A DNA stretch of 64,000 nucleotides from Prinia subflava (GCF_021018805.1 NC_086266.1:8060001-8124000), one strand, 5' to 3'. Positions 18,346-30,399 are shown, numbered from the stretch's first letter. Translations and numbers: made by a program. Notes: generated by a model from the sequence alone, not told the origin.

Positions 18346-20950
18346 ACTTGTAGGGTTTAGTTTGGGGTCATTTCATTCCTGACAGGTTGAGGTTGCACTT
18401 TTGGGGCACCTCTGTCAATGCCTGCACATCTGGGCAGCTCTGCAGTCACACCTCAGGGTCCACAGAACCAGCAGAACTTTCCCAGTTTATCCCACGGGGG
18501 GAACAGAAGCCTCACCAACATCCCCCTCCTCAGCTGATCCCACAGGCTGCCCCTGCAAAGGGAGGACTCAGCAGAGCCCTGCTGGGAAAACACTGCAGGG
18601 CTTTTTCCAGCAGTGCCACACTGACACCTGACATCTCACCCCGATTTATGTGCAGCAGCACAGCCCCTCTTCCCCATCCTCAGCACCAAGAACTGAACCT
18701 CTTCCCTCCCAAACCCCCATGCCCACCCAGCTCCGTGTTCAGAGGTATAAAACTCCCTGGGCTCTTTCCAGCACTGGCTGCTGACACAGTGGAAGCTCTC
18801 CAGGGCTGCAGCACCAATAAATATCCCCAGAGTGGTTTTGATTTGCACAGCTCTGACGGCGCTTCCCGGCAGGAAGAGCCAAGTGGCTGCTCCACAACCA
18901 CAGGAGAAAGATGAGAGTGGTGGTGGCACCATCCTGGGGGGTGTGGGTTTGAGGAAGGGGTTTTTGCGTGATCCAGGCTTGGAAATGAGCCCAGACAAGG
19001 AATGGGAGAGGGCAGAAAACTCCAGTCTGTTCCTCAAGCAGGGATAAATCTGGGGCTCTTGGCTGGAGTGAATAAGGAACACTTTTGTCAAACTGTGAAA
19101 CTCCCCAGCTCTGAAGGAAGAAGAAAGTGCTGTGGCTGGACTGGGAACTGGAGCGTTTCTGGGAGTCCCTGGGATTTCCCTGCTCCAGGGAAGGAGTGAG
19201 GCAGGGATCAGGGAGCCTGACTGGGATCAGTGTGGGGCTGACTCCTGCACGCAGAGCTGGGATCTGATCCCAAACCGCTGGACCCCAGGATCTGCTTCCC
19301 AGGACCAGCCAGCCAAGGCCCTCCCAGGCTGTAGCAGGGTCCTCCCTGCCCATGGCAAGGGCAACCCCAGGCCCAGCACTGCTCCCACCCCGGGAAGAGG
19401 TGGCCAGGCCAGGCAGAGCCCCCCAGGACTGAGCACAGCTCCTGTGGCAGCTGTGCCTCCCCCAGGGGCTCGGGCTTTGTGGAAGTGCCTGGGCTGGGCT
19501 GGGAGGGGTGAAGAAAGGAAGGGAGAGAATGGATAAATACCCCAAAGGATCACAAACCTGCACACAGACCCCTGCTCTGACTTGTCCAGGGATTTCAGCC
19601 TTGTTGAACTCCCCAGCTCCGTTGTCTCCCCCGGCCACGCCAGGGACAGGTGTCCCCTGGGGGTGTCCAAACCTCTCCTCCCCACCGTGCCCACAGGACT
19701 GCAGCTCTCAGGAGAGGGCAGACCCCGCTCAGAAATCCTGCCTGAGGTCCCTGGGGGCTCACGGGGACAGCTTTGGATGGCACAGCCACTCTTGGCTGGA
19801 GGACAGCAGTGCACTGGCAGAGGGTGCCAGGGCACCCCTGGAAGTCATGCCCAGAGACCCCCACAGCCCTGGGCTGTTTTATGTGCCCAGCCTGATCTCA
19901 GAGCTGTGGTAAAGAAAAATGTAGAAGCATAAAAACCCTGAGGCTTGGCAGAGCAGCTCATGTGAAGGAGGATCACAGGACACAGCTCCTGCCCAGCCCC
20001 TCCATGGAGCAGCTGAAAAGCACTAGAGAAGAAAAACACTTTCTCCCCATCTCACCTTAAACTGAATCAAATCTTTCACTAAATCAAAAATTTGGGCAAA
20101 ACCAAACTGTTTTCTCCTGCCCAACTGCCCATTTCATCCTTGCTCTTCCCATCTTGGAGTGCTTAGAAGAACAGCCCTTCCTCAGCTGATGGAAACTGAG
20201 GCACAGGAGCCTTGTTCAGATGGGAACCCAATACCAGCATGGTCAAACCCCAGATCCAGAATTGCTTTCACCCATCCCAGTGGGAATTTTAACTGTGCCA
20301 AGCCCGAATCACAGCTGAACCCACTGGAATCCTAACATGGACATCCTAATCAGGGAGAGATTCCCAGAGAGAAAACCAGACTGAAAACTGTCACCTCAAC
20401 CCTACAGAGGCTAATTCTGCCCGAAAGGTGCCGTGTGTGGGATTGCAATCCCTCTTCCCTGGGATCCCAGGAGAGCCCAGCACATCGCAGGCAGCATCCT
20501 CACCTCCAGCCTCCACCCTCTCCCTCCATCCTCCTCCTCCTCTCCCTCCCTTCCAGAGCAGTTCCACCTTATCTCTCAGACTCCAAACACAGCTTTTCTG
20601 TGGATAAATACTGCAGCTAAATCTCTGTGGGTGGAGGAGAGGAGGGAGAGAGGTGACAGCAGCACCTCCCGCTGCTCCCTGCCCTGAACCCAGCCTGCTC
20701 CAGGAGCAGGAGTTTCCACCAGAGGTCTGCTGGATTTCTCCTCTCCCTGCCATGTACTGGATCTTGTCCAGGCACCGTGGGCCCTTCAACACCTTCCCCA
20801 GAGGGGGCTGCAAACCCTGCAAAAACCCACCCTGACACAAGGAACCACTTTGTTCACAGATTAATGCACAGAAGAGCAAAGCTTTCCATCGGAGTCGTTA
20901 CCTTCCTGGTGACCATGGAATTTGGGTGCTCCTGGGAGCGGTTTCTTCCC
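18346..20950. other. Presumed EDNRB2 leader intron, unique sequence
   Basis: About 2.6 kb with no coding exon, RNA gene or repeat that I recognise. It would be spliced out if transcription starts at the TATA box near 21.1 kb. Confidence 0.45.
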
Positions 20951-21039
20951 CCTCACGGCTCCTGCCCCCTGCCCTGGACCTCGGGCATGTCCTGGGAGAG
21001 CTGCAGTGCTTTGGATGCTGGAGCTGGCTCTTGTGTGGG

Positions 21040-21140
21040 GGCTGGTGCTGCGGGGAATGCTCCTTCCTCCCGCGGCTCCCGCAGTGGGTGGTTTTATAGA
21101 ACATCCCAGGGCTCCCCCAGCACTGCCCCTGCGACCAATG
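21040..21140 (-). promoter_or_regulatory. Candidate EDNRB2 core promoter with TATA box
   Basis: The minus strand has TATAAAA at 21098-21092, an inverted CCAAT (ATTGG) about 40 bases upstream near 21137, and a GC-rich start region about 30 bases downstream. A consensus donor (GCC|GTGAGG) follows near 20957, so a leader exon of about 100 bases could splice to the acceptor at 17301. This is inferred from the motifs and their spacing. Confidence 0.5.
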
Positions 21141-21385
21141 GCTGAGGGTGGGATGGGGATGGAGGAGGGAAAAGCTGGAGAAACACGGGACAGCTCTGGG
21201 ACGGAGTGAAAATAATAAACAAATAAATCTGCGGGGGGGGGGTGGCGGGGTGGCACCGTCTGCTCCATGAGTGGCAGGATCCTCATCTCAAGATTTGTTC
21301 AAAGCTGCTGATGAGAACTGGACCAGGCTGGCTTTTCTCACTGGCCAAGGTTTTTAAATAGGGCAGAAATGATCTGGATATGCAG

Positions 21386-21508
21386 GAAAAGCCAGGTTTG
21401 GTGGGAAGGACATGGAGGTAGACTCAGGTTTAGTGGGAAGGACACAGAGGGAAAGCCAGGTTTAGTGGGAAGGACAGCAGGAAAAGCCAGGTTTGGTGGG
21501 CCGGGCTG
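21386..21508 (+). repeat. Short minisatellite, about four copies
   Basis: Copies of 'gccaggtttagtgggaagga' separated by variable purine-rich linkers ('catggaggtagactca', 'cacagagggaaa', 'cagcaggaaaa'). It lies just upstream of the candidate EDNRB2 promoter. Confidence 0.75.
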
Positions 21509-23485
21509 GAGGGGCACAGCCCATCCCTGGCCTTGCCTGGAGCACTCAGATGCTGCCCCTTTTTGGCCAGTAATACCCAGAGATGTTTCCACCTTGAAAT
21601 TTGTGTTCCAGGGTTGACTCTGGAGCTCTGTGGATCATTCCTGCACCTTGGTGCATTCCTGGGACTCTGGGGCTGGACTTTTGGTCTGGCCCAGGCAGGA
21701 GCAAACAAGCCCATTCCCACCTGGAGGCTTTGAAGGGCAGCAGGAGGTGACCTGGCCCTGTCCCCTCTGCTCGCTCCATCCCCAGGCAGAGCAGGGAGCA
21801 GCCCCTCAAAGGGCTCCCCTACCCAGGGCAGAATCCATGGATTTAACCACCCTTTAACCCTCTGGCCTCTGTGAGGGGCTGCAGCTTTTCCCGGGCTCTC
21901 TTCCCCAAGCAGAGGAGCTGGGGGCATGCAGGGCCCCCCTCCCTGCCCCTGGGGGGTTCTGCAGCCTGTTCTGGGCCAGTCACGTTCCTGCACGGGACAG
22001 GGCATGAATGGCCCTCTCTGTTCTGCTGGAGACAAAGACTGGCTCCAGCCCCTCAGAGACCCCCAGGAAAACCCAGCCCTGCCAAGCCTGGCCCTGACAC
22101 ACGTTGGGGCCCAAGGCTGGTGTTGAGTCGCCTCCAGGACGAGAATGAAACCCCAAAGCCACGCCGGGCGCCCTGCTTGTGTCACAGCAGGAAAGCAGCT
22201 TCAAGGGGAACCAGGGACCCCTGAGCTCTGGGGAGAGCCACAGCTCAGAGCATCCATCCCTCTGGCTTTGCCAGCTGTGGGAAGGTGTCAATGGCTTTGG
22301 CTTTGCAGTCCCAGCTGCTGGAGTGGCTGAGCCAGGCAAGGACTGGTGAAAGGAAATCGCTGCTGCTTCCAGCCGGAATCACGGGGTTCACTCTGCCGGT
22401 GGATAAGAGTGGAACTGCCCCACAGTGCTCTGCTCTGGGGTGTGGAGATTGAGAGGAATCCGACTGACAGGTGTGGTCATGGAGCAGAGAAACATTGAGA
22501 GGAATCGTTTGGGAGGTTCTCCTTACCCCTCCTGACACCTGGCTGCTCACCCTGTGGCAGAGGGAATGCAGCTGTTTGCCCCGGGATGTGCCCAGGAGGG
22601 GACGGAGGTGCCTCCCAGACGCCCCACTAATTGCTCTGATTATGGCACTAATTATGGCACTAATTGCTCTTTATGGCCCTGAACCCCCAGCCGGGCCCCA
22701 GACCCCATTTCAGTTCAGCTGGAGGAGTCCCAGTGTCCAGGTGTGAGTCTGTGTTATCCCAAATGCAGGGACGGGGCTGTGGGAAAGCAGGGATGCCTGG
22801 GAGGAGGGAATGTTCCTCGAGGCATCATGGATGCCTGGGAGGAGGAAATATTCCTGGAGGCATCAAGTACAGAGCCTCTCCCCTGGGATCTCAACAGGAA
22901 AACTCCGAGACAGTCCCTCAGGAATTCAAACAGGTGAAACCTTATGGAGAAGCGACTGCTGGGGACCTGCAGGGACAAACCCTTCAGGAAGATGTTCTTC
23001 CAGGGTTGTCAGCTGGCAAATCCTCCTTCAGTGTCATCTGACTGAAATGCTGGGTGTATTTTTGTTCAGGCATCCTCTGGGAAGGCTTGGATTTACTTGT
23101 GAGGCACTGGGAATGCTGATGTGGAACACTCAGAAACTGCCTCCCAGCCCGACACCTCCACTGGCATCACTTAAAATAAATAAATAGAAGACTGTGCCTG
23201 CATTTCTGCTCATATTCCTCAAATCCTGCTGCCAGCATCCCCTTTGCCCTGCCTCTGATGCCAGAGGGGTCTGGAGTGCTGGAGAACAGCCCTGGCAGCT
23301 TTCCAGCTGTGCTTTTCTCCTGCAAATATTTTCATTCACATCAAGTTCTGACCTCTGAATTTTCCCTTCTCCTTTCTCCCTCCAGGCTGATGATTCCCTG
23401 GTTTTAGCTCCTGGAGCAAGCCAGCAGTGCAGCAATGAAGAGTGAAGAGAGCAAGAGGTGGTGCCAGTTCATATCCTGCCCTCTA
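21509..23485. other. Intergenic unique sequence
   Basis: No gene seen. A 38-base duplication built on 'atgcctgggaggagg' lies at 22792-22867, and a tandem 'attatggcacta' at about 22638-22662 within an AT-rich patch (TAATTG/TAATTA strings). Confidence 0.5.
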
Positions 23486-24168
23486 TTCCTTTCCTTTTTC
23501 CTTTTTCCTTTTTCCTTTTTCCTTTTTCCTTTTTCCTTTTTCCTTTTTCCTTTTTCCTTTTTCCTTTTTCCTTTTTCCTTTTTCCTTTTTCCTTTTTCCT
23601 TTTTCCTTTTTCCTTTTTCCTTTCTCCTTTTTCCTTTTTCCTTTCTCCTTTTTCCTTTCTCCTTTTTCCTTTATCTTTTTTCCTTTTTCCTCTCTCCTTT
23701 TTCCTTTTTCCTTTCTTTTTCCTTTCTCCTTTCTCCTTTTTCCTTTTTCCCTTTTCCTTTATATTTTTTCCTTTTTCCTCTCTCCTTTTTCCTGTTTCCT
23801 TTCTTTTTCCTTTTTCCTCTCTCCTTTTTCCTTTTTCCTTTTTCCTTTCTCCTTTCTCCTTTTTCCTTTTTCCCTTTTCCTTTATATTTTTTCCTTTTTC
23901 CTCTCTCCTTTTTCCTGTTTCCTTTCTTTTTCCTTTTTCCTCTCTCCTTTTTCCTTTTTCCTTTTTCCTTTTTCCTTTCTCCTTTCTCCTTTCTCCTTTC
24001 TCCTTTCTCCTTTCTCCTTTTTCCTTTCTCCTTTCTCCTTTCTCCTTTCTCCTTTCTCCTTTCTCCTTTCTCCTTTCTCCTTTCTCCTTTCTCCTTTCTT
24101 CTTTCTCCTTTTCCCTTTCCCCTTTTTCCTTTCCCCCTTTTCCTTTCCCCTTTCCCCTTTCCTTTCCA
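23486..24168. repeat. Polypyrimidine heptamer array (CCTTTTT)n to (CCTTTCT)n
   Basis: About 680 bases. The left part is exact CCTTTTT, the right part exact CCTTTCT, and the centre carries a higher-order unit of about 123 bases marked by TTTATATTTTTT at 23758 and 23881. One strand is pure pyrimidine, so triplex or slipped structures are possible. The long open frames (up to 279 codons of Phe/Leu/Ser/Pro) arise from it. Confidence 0.95.
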
Positions 24169-25044
24169 TCTTATGGACATCTGAGTCTGAAGCCTCAGAG
24201 CTGTGCTTCAGGCGAGTCAGGAAAAACGTCCCAGTGGCTTAGGAAAACACGGAAGCAGTGGGATGCACCCCCATTTCTCCCATATTGCTGCCCCTGATCC
24301 CCATCCTGCAGCATCAGGAGCTCATCCGAGAGGAGCTCCAGGTGCTGCTCCCTGGGTTTAACACTGGAACCTCCGGCAACTCCAGGCTGGATCCCACCAA
24401 ACCGGGAGTGTTCTCCTGTGCAAAGAGCTGGGAAATAGGGATTATTTCAGTGTCTGCCGCCACCTCCCCTCCCTGCAGCCGGGATGGGCGAGTGCAGGAG
24501 CGGGATTGCTCAGGCACACGGGACTTGCCCTTCCCTGGAGGAGGGGATGCCTCGGGAAGCGCCGCCAGATCCCGGCTGTTCCCACGAGCCCGCGCTGACC
24601 CCGCACTTGAAGTTTTTTTGCTCATAACTTTCTTATCAGCGGGGCCGAGTGAAGTCAAGTTCTTTGGAGTTCTTTGGAGCTCTTTGGAGCTCTTTGGAGC
24701 TGCTCGGGGGGGGACGGGCCGTTTGCAGCCCCGCCGTGGCGGCGCGGGCCAGCTGCTGTGCCGGGAGGTGACACGTTCTGTCCTGGTGTCACCGCTCGGG
24801 GTGCGGCCGTGCCTGGGGCTCCTGCCTGACATCGGATAGAGATTGGGGCTTCCGATGAGCCTCTTGTTGTCTTCAGCCGGCCCCGATGGCAGAACATCAG
24901 AGGCTGGGGTGGCTGTGTCCCCTGGGATGCAGGAGCCCTCAGGAAGTGACAGGAGCTGAGGACATCTCTGTGTCCCAAAGATGTCGCAACCAGCGCGATG
25001 GGAGGATGTTGATCCTGGCCTTGGTGGGAGAAGGGCTTAAAGTC
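24169..25044. other. Intergenic, GC-rich patch with 11-bp repeat
   Basis: Unique sequence with a CpG-richer part at 24440-24840. At 24657-24703 there are about four copies of an 11-base unit, TCTTTGGAGCT/TCTTTGGAGTT. No coding potential recognised. Confidence 0.5.
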
Positions 25045-25376
25045 ATGGAATCACTGAGATGTTAAAGAGGAAAAGACCTTTTTGGCCATCAAGTCCAACC
25101 ATCAGCCACCATCATGATCTCCGCTAAACCTTGTCCCCCAAGGGTCACATCCATGGGGTCTTTGTACCCTTCCAGGGATGGGAATTCTACCGCTGCCCTG
25201 GGCAGCTGTGCCAGGGCTGGACAACCCCTTCTGTGATGAACCCTTCCCCAATTTCCAATCCAAACCTCCCCTGGCACAGCTTGAGGCTGTCTCCTCTCAC
25301 CCTGTCCCTTGTTCCCTGGGAGCAGAGCCTGACCCCCACCTGGCTGCTCCCTCCTTGGTTTCTGCAGGAACCCCAC
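25045..25376 (-). mobile_element. CR1 LINE fragment (antisense)
   Basis: 'tcatggaatcactgagatgt', 'catcaagtccaaccatcagc' and 'cctcccctggcacagcttga' identify a 330-base antisense CR1 copy of the same subfamily as 7021-7322. Confidence 0.87.
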
Positions 25377-25384
25377 AAGTCCTA

Positions 25385-25700
25385 AGGCTTCTCCAGAGGC
25401 AGGGTATTGGTGACTGATTGAGAGACAGGAAGACTGATTAGGTGATCAGAATTTGATTTTACTCAGGTTTCCCAAAAGCTTATATACTATTTCAGACAGG
25501 TTAATAATTTCTACTACAATAATCAGGTTAAAAATCACACAGAAAACTCATGATTTTACAACAATCCTTTGCTTGCAGAAGTTGAATCTTCTCTCTTCCT
25601 GTAAGCAGGTTTAATCCCATCTTCTTTAATTTTCACAGTTCTGTTTGTTTCTGCCATGGCATCTTGGTTATCAAACCCACTATGCTAATCAAGTCTGTTT
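25385..25700 (-). mobile_element. Possible LTR remnant (low confidence)
   Basis: AT-rich, unlike its neighbours, and directly next to a CR1. On the minus strand TATATAAGC is followed by 'ttttgggaaacctgagtaaa' and a pyrimidine-rich run. This resembles an LTR promoter to R region, but I cannot define ends or a target-site duplication. Confidence 0.3.
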
Positions 25701-26039
25701 GATTCTCTGTCTTGTGTATTCCCATAGCAGGGGGAAAACACCTCCCAGTGTTTACAGCCACAAGGTGGGGGTTACTGCTCTCAAGGTGACTCCAGGTGAC
25801 AGAGAACCCCCCAAAGTGCTGATGGCCTTGTCCCTCCTCACCCAGAGCTCTGCCTAAGCTCCCAAGGAGCTCCCTGCTCTCCTGGATGTGGAACTGTGGT
25901 TCCTTAGGATCCATAGGCTGCTCCACAGCTGAGCTGGTGCCAGGCTGGACAAGGGGGTGAGGCACATGGACGCAGAGATGGGATTTCTGCCAGGGGTTTT
26001 GCGTGCATTTCCTTGAGGTGTTTCAGGAAGATGTCCCAC

Positions 26040-26345
26040 AAACCTCCCTCCATTGGAAGAACTGATCGCATTTGCTAATGAGCTTGATTAAAGGTGGGTT
26101 ACTGGCTCCCGCAGCAGAGCTGGCATGTAATTATTACATTAATTTCTCTCTAGCAGATCTTTGGTTGAATCAATATTGTGGGCTTTAAACCTGAGCAAAC
26201 TCCCCTGCCCTGTGTAATTGTTCTAACCTTTAATCAATCCTTTGCTTATACATACCTATGTATGTAAAAAATATTGTTATTAATTGATAGAAAGTGGAAG
26301 TGGATTTGGACTTTTTAATTTCTGAATGCTCTGTATTATCTTCAT
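26040..26345. promoter_or_regulatory. Candidate conserved non-coding element
   Basis: An AT-rich island of unique sequence with clustered homeodomain-type cores (TAATGAG, TAATTATTACATTAATT, TAATTG, TTAATTGAT), ATTGTT SOX-type cores and CCTTTAATCAATCCTTTG. Such clusters in a gene desert are typical of enhancers; conservation itself cannot be seen here. Confidence 0.35.
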
Positions 26346-27997
26346 TCATTTTGGTAAATCTAGTTCATTTAAGTAGTTCAGCTCCAGAACTGGGAATATT
26401 TTGAATTCAGGGCCAAACGTCCTCAAAAATTGGAACTGAAGTAAATCCAAGCCCTGTCAGTACTGGGGTGGATCCAGACACTCCATGTGAAACCCACAAA
26501 GATCTGGGGAGATCTCCAGATCTTTCCAGTGCCTGGTGGGCTGGGGCAGATCCTCGGAGGCTTTGGCAGAGCCACGCCAGCACCGGAGCCCCCACAGCCA
26601 CAGGGCCCAGAAGCTCAGTGGGACATTCCCTGGATTATTTCCCAGTGTCTCCCACCTTCCATCCCTTCCTTCCGCTTAACAAGCTTCTGAGAAAAGCTTG
26701 GACAAATGGGTTATTGCTCCTGAAATGATTGCAGATAATTATAGAGAGATTAATGGCCTCTCCTCGAAGAGCCACCAACAGCTTCAAGTACCATTGACCT
26801 TTCCAGGAAACGGGAATGAGGAAAGACAGCGGGAGAAGGGTTGGATAAACAGTGTGGAATTTAGAGTCCTCAGAGTTCTGGGGAGGGTAGGACTGCTGAG
26901 ATTCCCCCTCCTCATCCCATGGAACCCCCTCACTGCTCACCAGAGATAGCTGGGAATGGGGATGTGAAAAATGCCTCATTGGCAGCAGAAAAAATGCCTT
27001 GGGAATTAGAGAAAGCAGAGGAAAACACCAGTGGGGATCAGTTCCCTGGCATCTGGGAGAGGACCCATCCCTCCCGTGGTCTGAGCCTTGGTTATCCCTG
27101 GGGAAAGGGGAGTGAAAGCCAAAGGCACAGCAAGGAATTCCAGGCTGCTCTCAACTCTGGGATTTGCCAGGTCACTTCCATAACTTGGTGGCCAACTCAG
27201 GGATGAGCCAGGAAAAAACAGAATTTAATACAGGTGGTGGCAAAATCCCAGCTGGGCACTGCTGAGTTCAAACTCACCCCCAAGCCTGGATCCTGCGGGA
27301 AGAGAAAACCATGGATGCCATCCAAGAAAACTGAGGAATCCCTGTCCCTCTTCAGGGAGTCCCCACTGCCTAAAGAGGATCTGAGCCCTTTCTGATGAGT
27401 TTTGCAGTGGCACCTCCAGCAGGGATCTGGAAGAGGCTTGGAATGAACCAGGTGAGTTTTAGAGTTCTGCCTGTTGGAGCCACCCTGGAATGACAATAAA
27501 ATGAAGGATGGAAATTGCTTTAGGAGCACTGGAATCCAGCCAGGGGATTGGGAACTCTGCTCTGACTGGTGATGAGAGCCCTGAAGTTTGGCAGCCCCAC
27601 CACAGCCTGGGACGGTTGCCTCTGAGTCAAGCACTGGCTGTTGAAATCAGTGTCCCCAAAAATGTTTAAGCAAGACAAGAATTGTCCCATCTTTAATTCC
27701 CTGTCTGCTTCACGGGAATCCTGGAAGGAGAGGTGGGAAGAGCACGTAGTGCACATGTGCAGAGCTGGCTTTAGCAGGGAACCATCAGCTAAAAATCCAT
27801 CCAGGCACAGGAATCATCCCATCTCAGTGCCCCAGGGAGATCTTCATGCCCTCAGCAGTTCCAGTCCAGGATTTAATGCCATCACCTCTAAGCTTCCCAA
27901 GCCGTCCTGCTTCCTGATGGGGAGGGAGATTCCAGCCTCAGTGGGCAAATCTTCTGTCCTAAATCTGTTGGAGAGCATCCAAAGGAGGCCTAAGAGA
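26346..27997. other. Intergenic unique sequence
   Basis: No gene, RNA gene or repeat recognised. Open frames are short and in all six frames. Confidence 0.5.
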
Positions 27998-28372
27998 TGA
28001 TGGAGAGGAAGCCCAGGAGCAGTGGCTGAGGTGATTTGAGAAGAGGATGCAGAGGTCAGACCTCATTGGGGTCTGGAGCCTCCTCCTGAGGGGCAGCTCC
28101 ACTCCCTGTGAGCAGGGACAGGAATTAGGGAACAGCTGGAGCCGTGTCAGGGAGGGTTAGGTGGGAGATCAGGAACAGGTTCCCACCTGCTGGGCACTGC
28201 CCAGGCTCCCCAGGGAATGGGCACAGCTCCGAGGCTGCCAGAGCTCCAGGAGCCTTTGGACAGCGCTGCCAGGAATGCCCAGGGTGGGATTGGTGGGGGT
28301 CTGGGCAGGGACAGCAGCTGGATCCACGATCTTTGGGGTCCCTCCCAACCCAGGACATTCCAGGGTTCTTTG
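27998..28372 (+). mobile_element. CR1 LINE fragment, longer sense copy
   Basis: 'ggatgcagaggtcagacctc', 'aggggcagctccactccctg', 'ggttaggtgggagatcagga' and 'gggtccctcccaacccagga' give a 370-base CR1 copy parallel to the one at 17391. Confidence 0.87.
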
Positions 28373-30150
28373 CAGGAGAGGATGTGCTGGGGGAAGAGTG
28401 TGGAGCTCACCCCTGGAGCCCAGGGTGTGTCAGGTGACATGGGGGGACAGAGGGGGTCAGAGGGGGGCTTCATCCTGCTGGGGTGGAGCTGGAGTGGCAC
28501 TGATGGAGGGAAGAAATAAATATGGAAAAGAGGAGTTGCCTTGTAAATGAAGGATGGCCTGGGGACAGAGGCAGTCACGCGTGTTAGGGCTGATTGGGCC
28601 ATGTGAGGAGCCTCAATGGGGCTCTGTGAGGGGACACTGGGCCCTCTGTGAGGGCTGCACATCCCCACGGAGCCACTGGGTCACAAGCTCCCCATGTGAC
28701 TGGACACTGCCACCCCACCATGGCCAACCCAGAGGGGTGGGGAGTCAAGGACCGCATTTTGGGAAGCCCCTCCCTGCTCCATTAATTAAGCAGGAGAGGT
28801 AGAGAGGGAATGGAAATGGTTTTGGTTGGGGTTTCTTTTGTTTGGGTGGGTTTTTTTAGAGGGTTTCATTATAAAAATGCTCCCAATATCCCATTTTATT
28901 AAATGTTGGTTTCTGGGGAGCTTTGTGGGCTCCTGCACACAGGAGCTCCACTGCCATGGGAGGATGTGGACAAGGATTTCCTTGTGGAGATTCCTCATTT
29001 GTCACCCACAGATCTCCTCTGGGATACACGAAGGGAAAGCAGCACATAGACAGGAGCTGATGTCCTCTGTCACCTGCTGACCACACCACGGAACAGTTTG
29101 GGTTAGAAAAGACCCTGAGGGTCATGCAGTTCCATCCCCCCACCATGGGATGCCATCCACCAGACGTGGGAGGTTCCTCCATGCTGAGGTGCCTCTCCGG
29201 CAATGAGAGCGCCCTGAAAGCGCTCCTGGGACAGCCCTGGAGGGAAGGACCTCACTCAGAGAGCTGGGATGTGCTGACAGTCTCACTACCCACCCATCAG
29301 AAGGTCAAAGCCGGGGAAGGAAGGAGCCCCACCTGAGAGCAGGGTTGTGGAAGGAGATGTCTCACTGGTGGGGGGGCTGAGGGGAGCCCCCAGCACTTCC
29401 TGCTTGAGGAAGGAAAAGCAAAAATGGAATAAAAATTCTAAATAAACCCCATTCCTCCTCCTGCCCCTTCAAACCCGGATGGGACGGGGGCAGTGTTTAT
29501 AGGGAAAGCTGGGTCCTCCTGTTTATTTTAAGCTGGAAGCCAAGAGGCTCCTGCCGGTGACTTCAAAGAAAAGTTTGTTTCTGTGTTCTGCTATTTACCA
29601 GAACACCCAGACCCCATCTCTGGGGCCCGGAGTGTTGCAAAAACATGGAAAGGTTAATTGAAGGCAAAGGGAAAAGGAGAATCCCAGCTTTAACCTTCCT
29701 GGGCTGCCCTTGTTATGCTGACAGCACGGTGCAGGCAGATTTAATGACTCCTCATTACCCTGCTACCTAATTAACCTCCTGCCCTGAAGCACAGAGAGGC
29801 TGAGAAAGAACTCCCTGCCCAGGAGCCCCCTCTGCCAGCAGCCCCCAGGGTTAAAGGAGACATCTCCAGCAATGCCAGGCTCAAACCCTGCCTGGATTCC
29901 AGATAATTCCTGTGACACAGAGAAAGGCAGGGCTGAGATGACTCCATGGTATCAGATGCTGGAATCTGCCCATCACCCCAGTGGGATGGAGCAGGGTGGC
30001 TCCCAGGGACAGAGCTGGCTCCAGGCTTCCAGGGGGACAGGGAAGGCTCCGGCTGGTCAGGGCAAGGATGCTCCAAGTTGTGTGAGGGTCAGGAAGGTGT
30101 TTGGGAGCACAGACCTGGACAGCTGCCCCTGCACCCTCCTGGCAGCTACC
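28373..30150. other. Intergenic with a small CR1 piece and a TAATTA-rich patch
   Basis: At 29088-29180 there is a short antisense CR1 tail ('ggaacagtttgggttagaaa'). At 29640-29785 unique sequence carries TTAATTGAAGG, CCTTGTTATG, GCAGATTTAATGACTCCTCA and CTAATTAACC, suggestive of an element. The rest is plain. Confidence 0.45.
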
Positions 30151-30290
30151 CCAGGATCATGGAATAGGTCAGGTTGGAAGGGAACATGGTGGATCTCTCT
30201 CTGCTCAAGCAGGGCCTACATGTGGAATATCACTCCAGATGCTTGGGATTGTCCTGTATGGAACACGAATCTGTCCCAGTTAATGAGGAA
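30150..30290 (-). mobile_element. CR1 LINE fragment, old copy (antisense)
   Basis: 'ggatcatggaataggtcagg' and 'ttggaagggaacatggtgga' followed by 'ctgctcaagcagggcctaca' match an older CR1 subfamily tail. Confidence 0.65.
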
Positions 30291-30399
30291 AAAATGTTAC
30301 ATATTCTCTTTGCTGGATGAGCTCCTGGTTTCCCTCTTGCCTCAAATACTTGTGCAGGTTGATTTCACCTCCAGAAGGTTGGAGAGGGATTTCCCCTGA

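Noticed and set aside
23435..24297. 249-279-codon Phe/Pro/Ser/Leu frames
   Set aside because: All three plus frames are open at once through the heptamer array, the mark of a repeat, not of a membrane protein.
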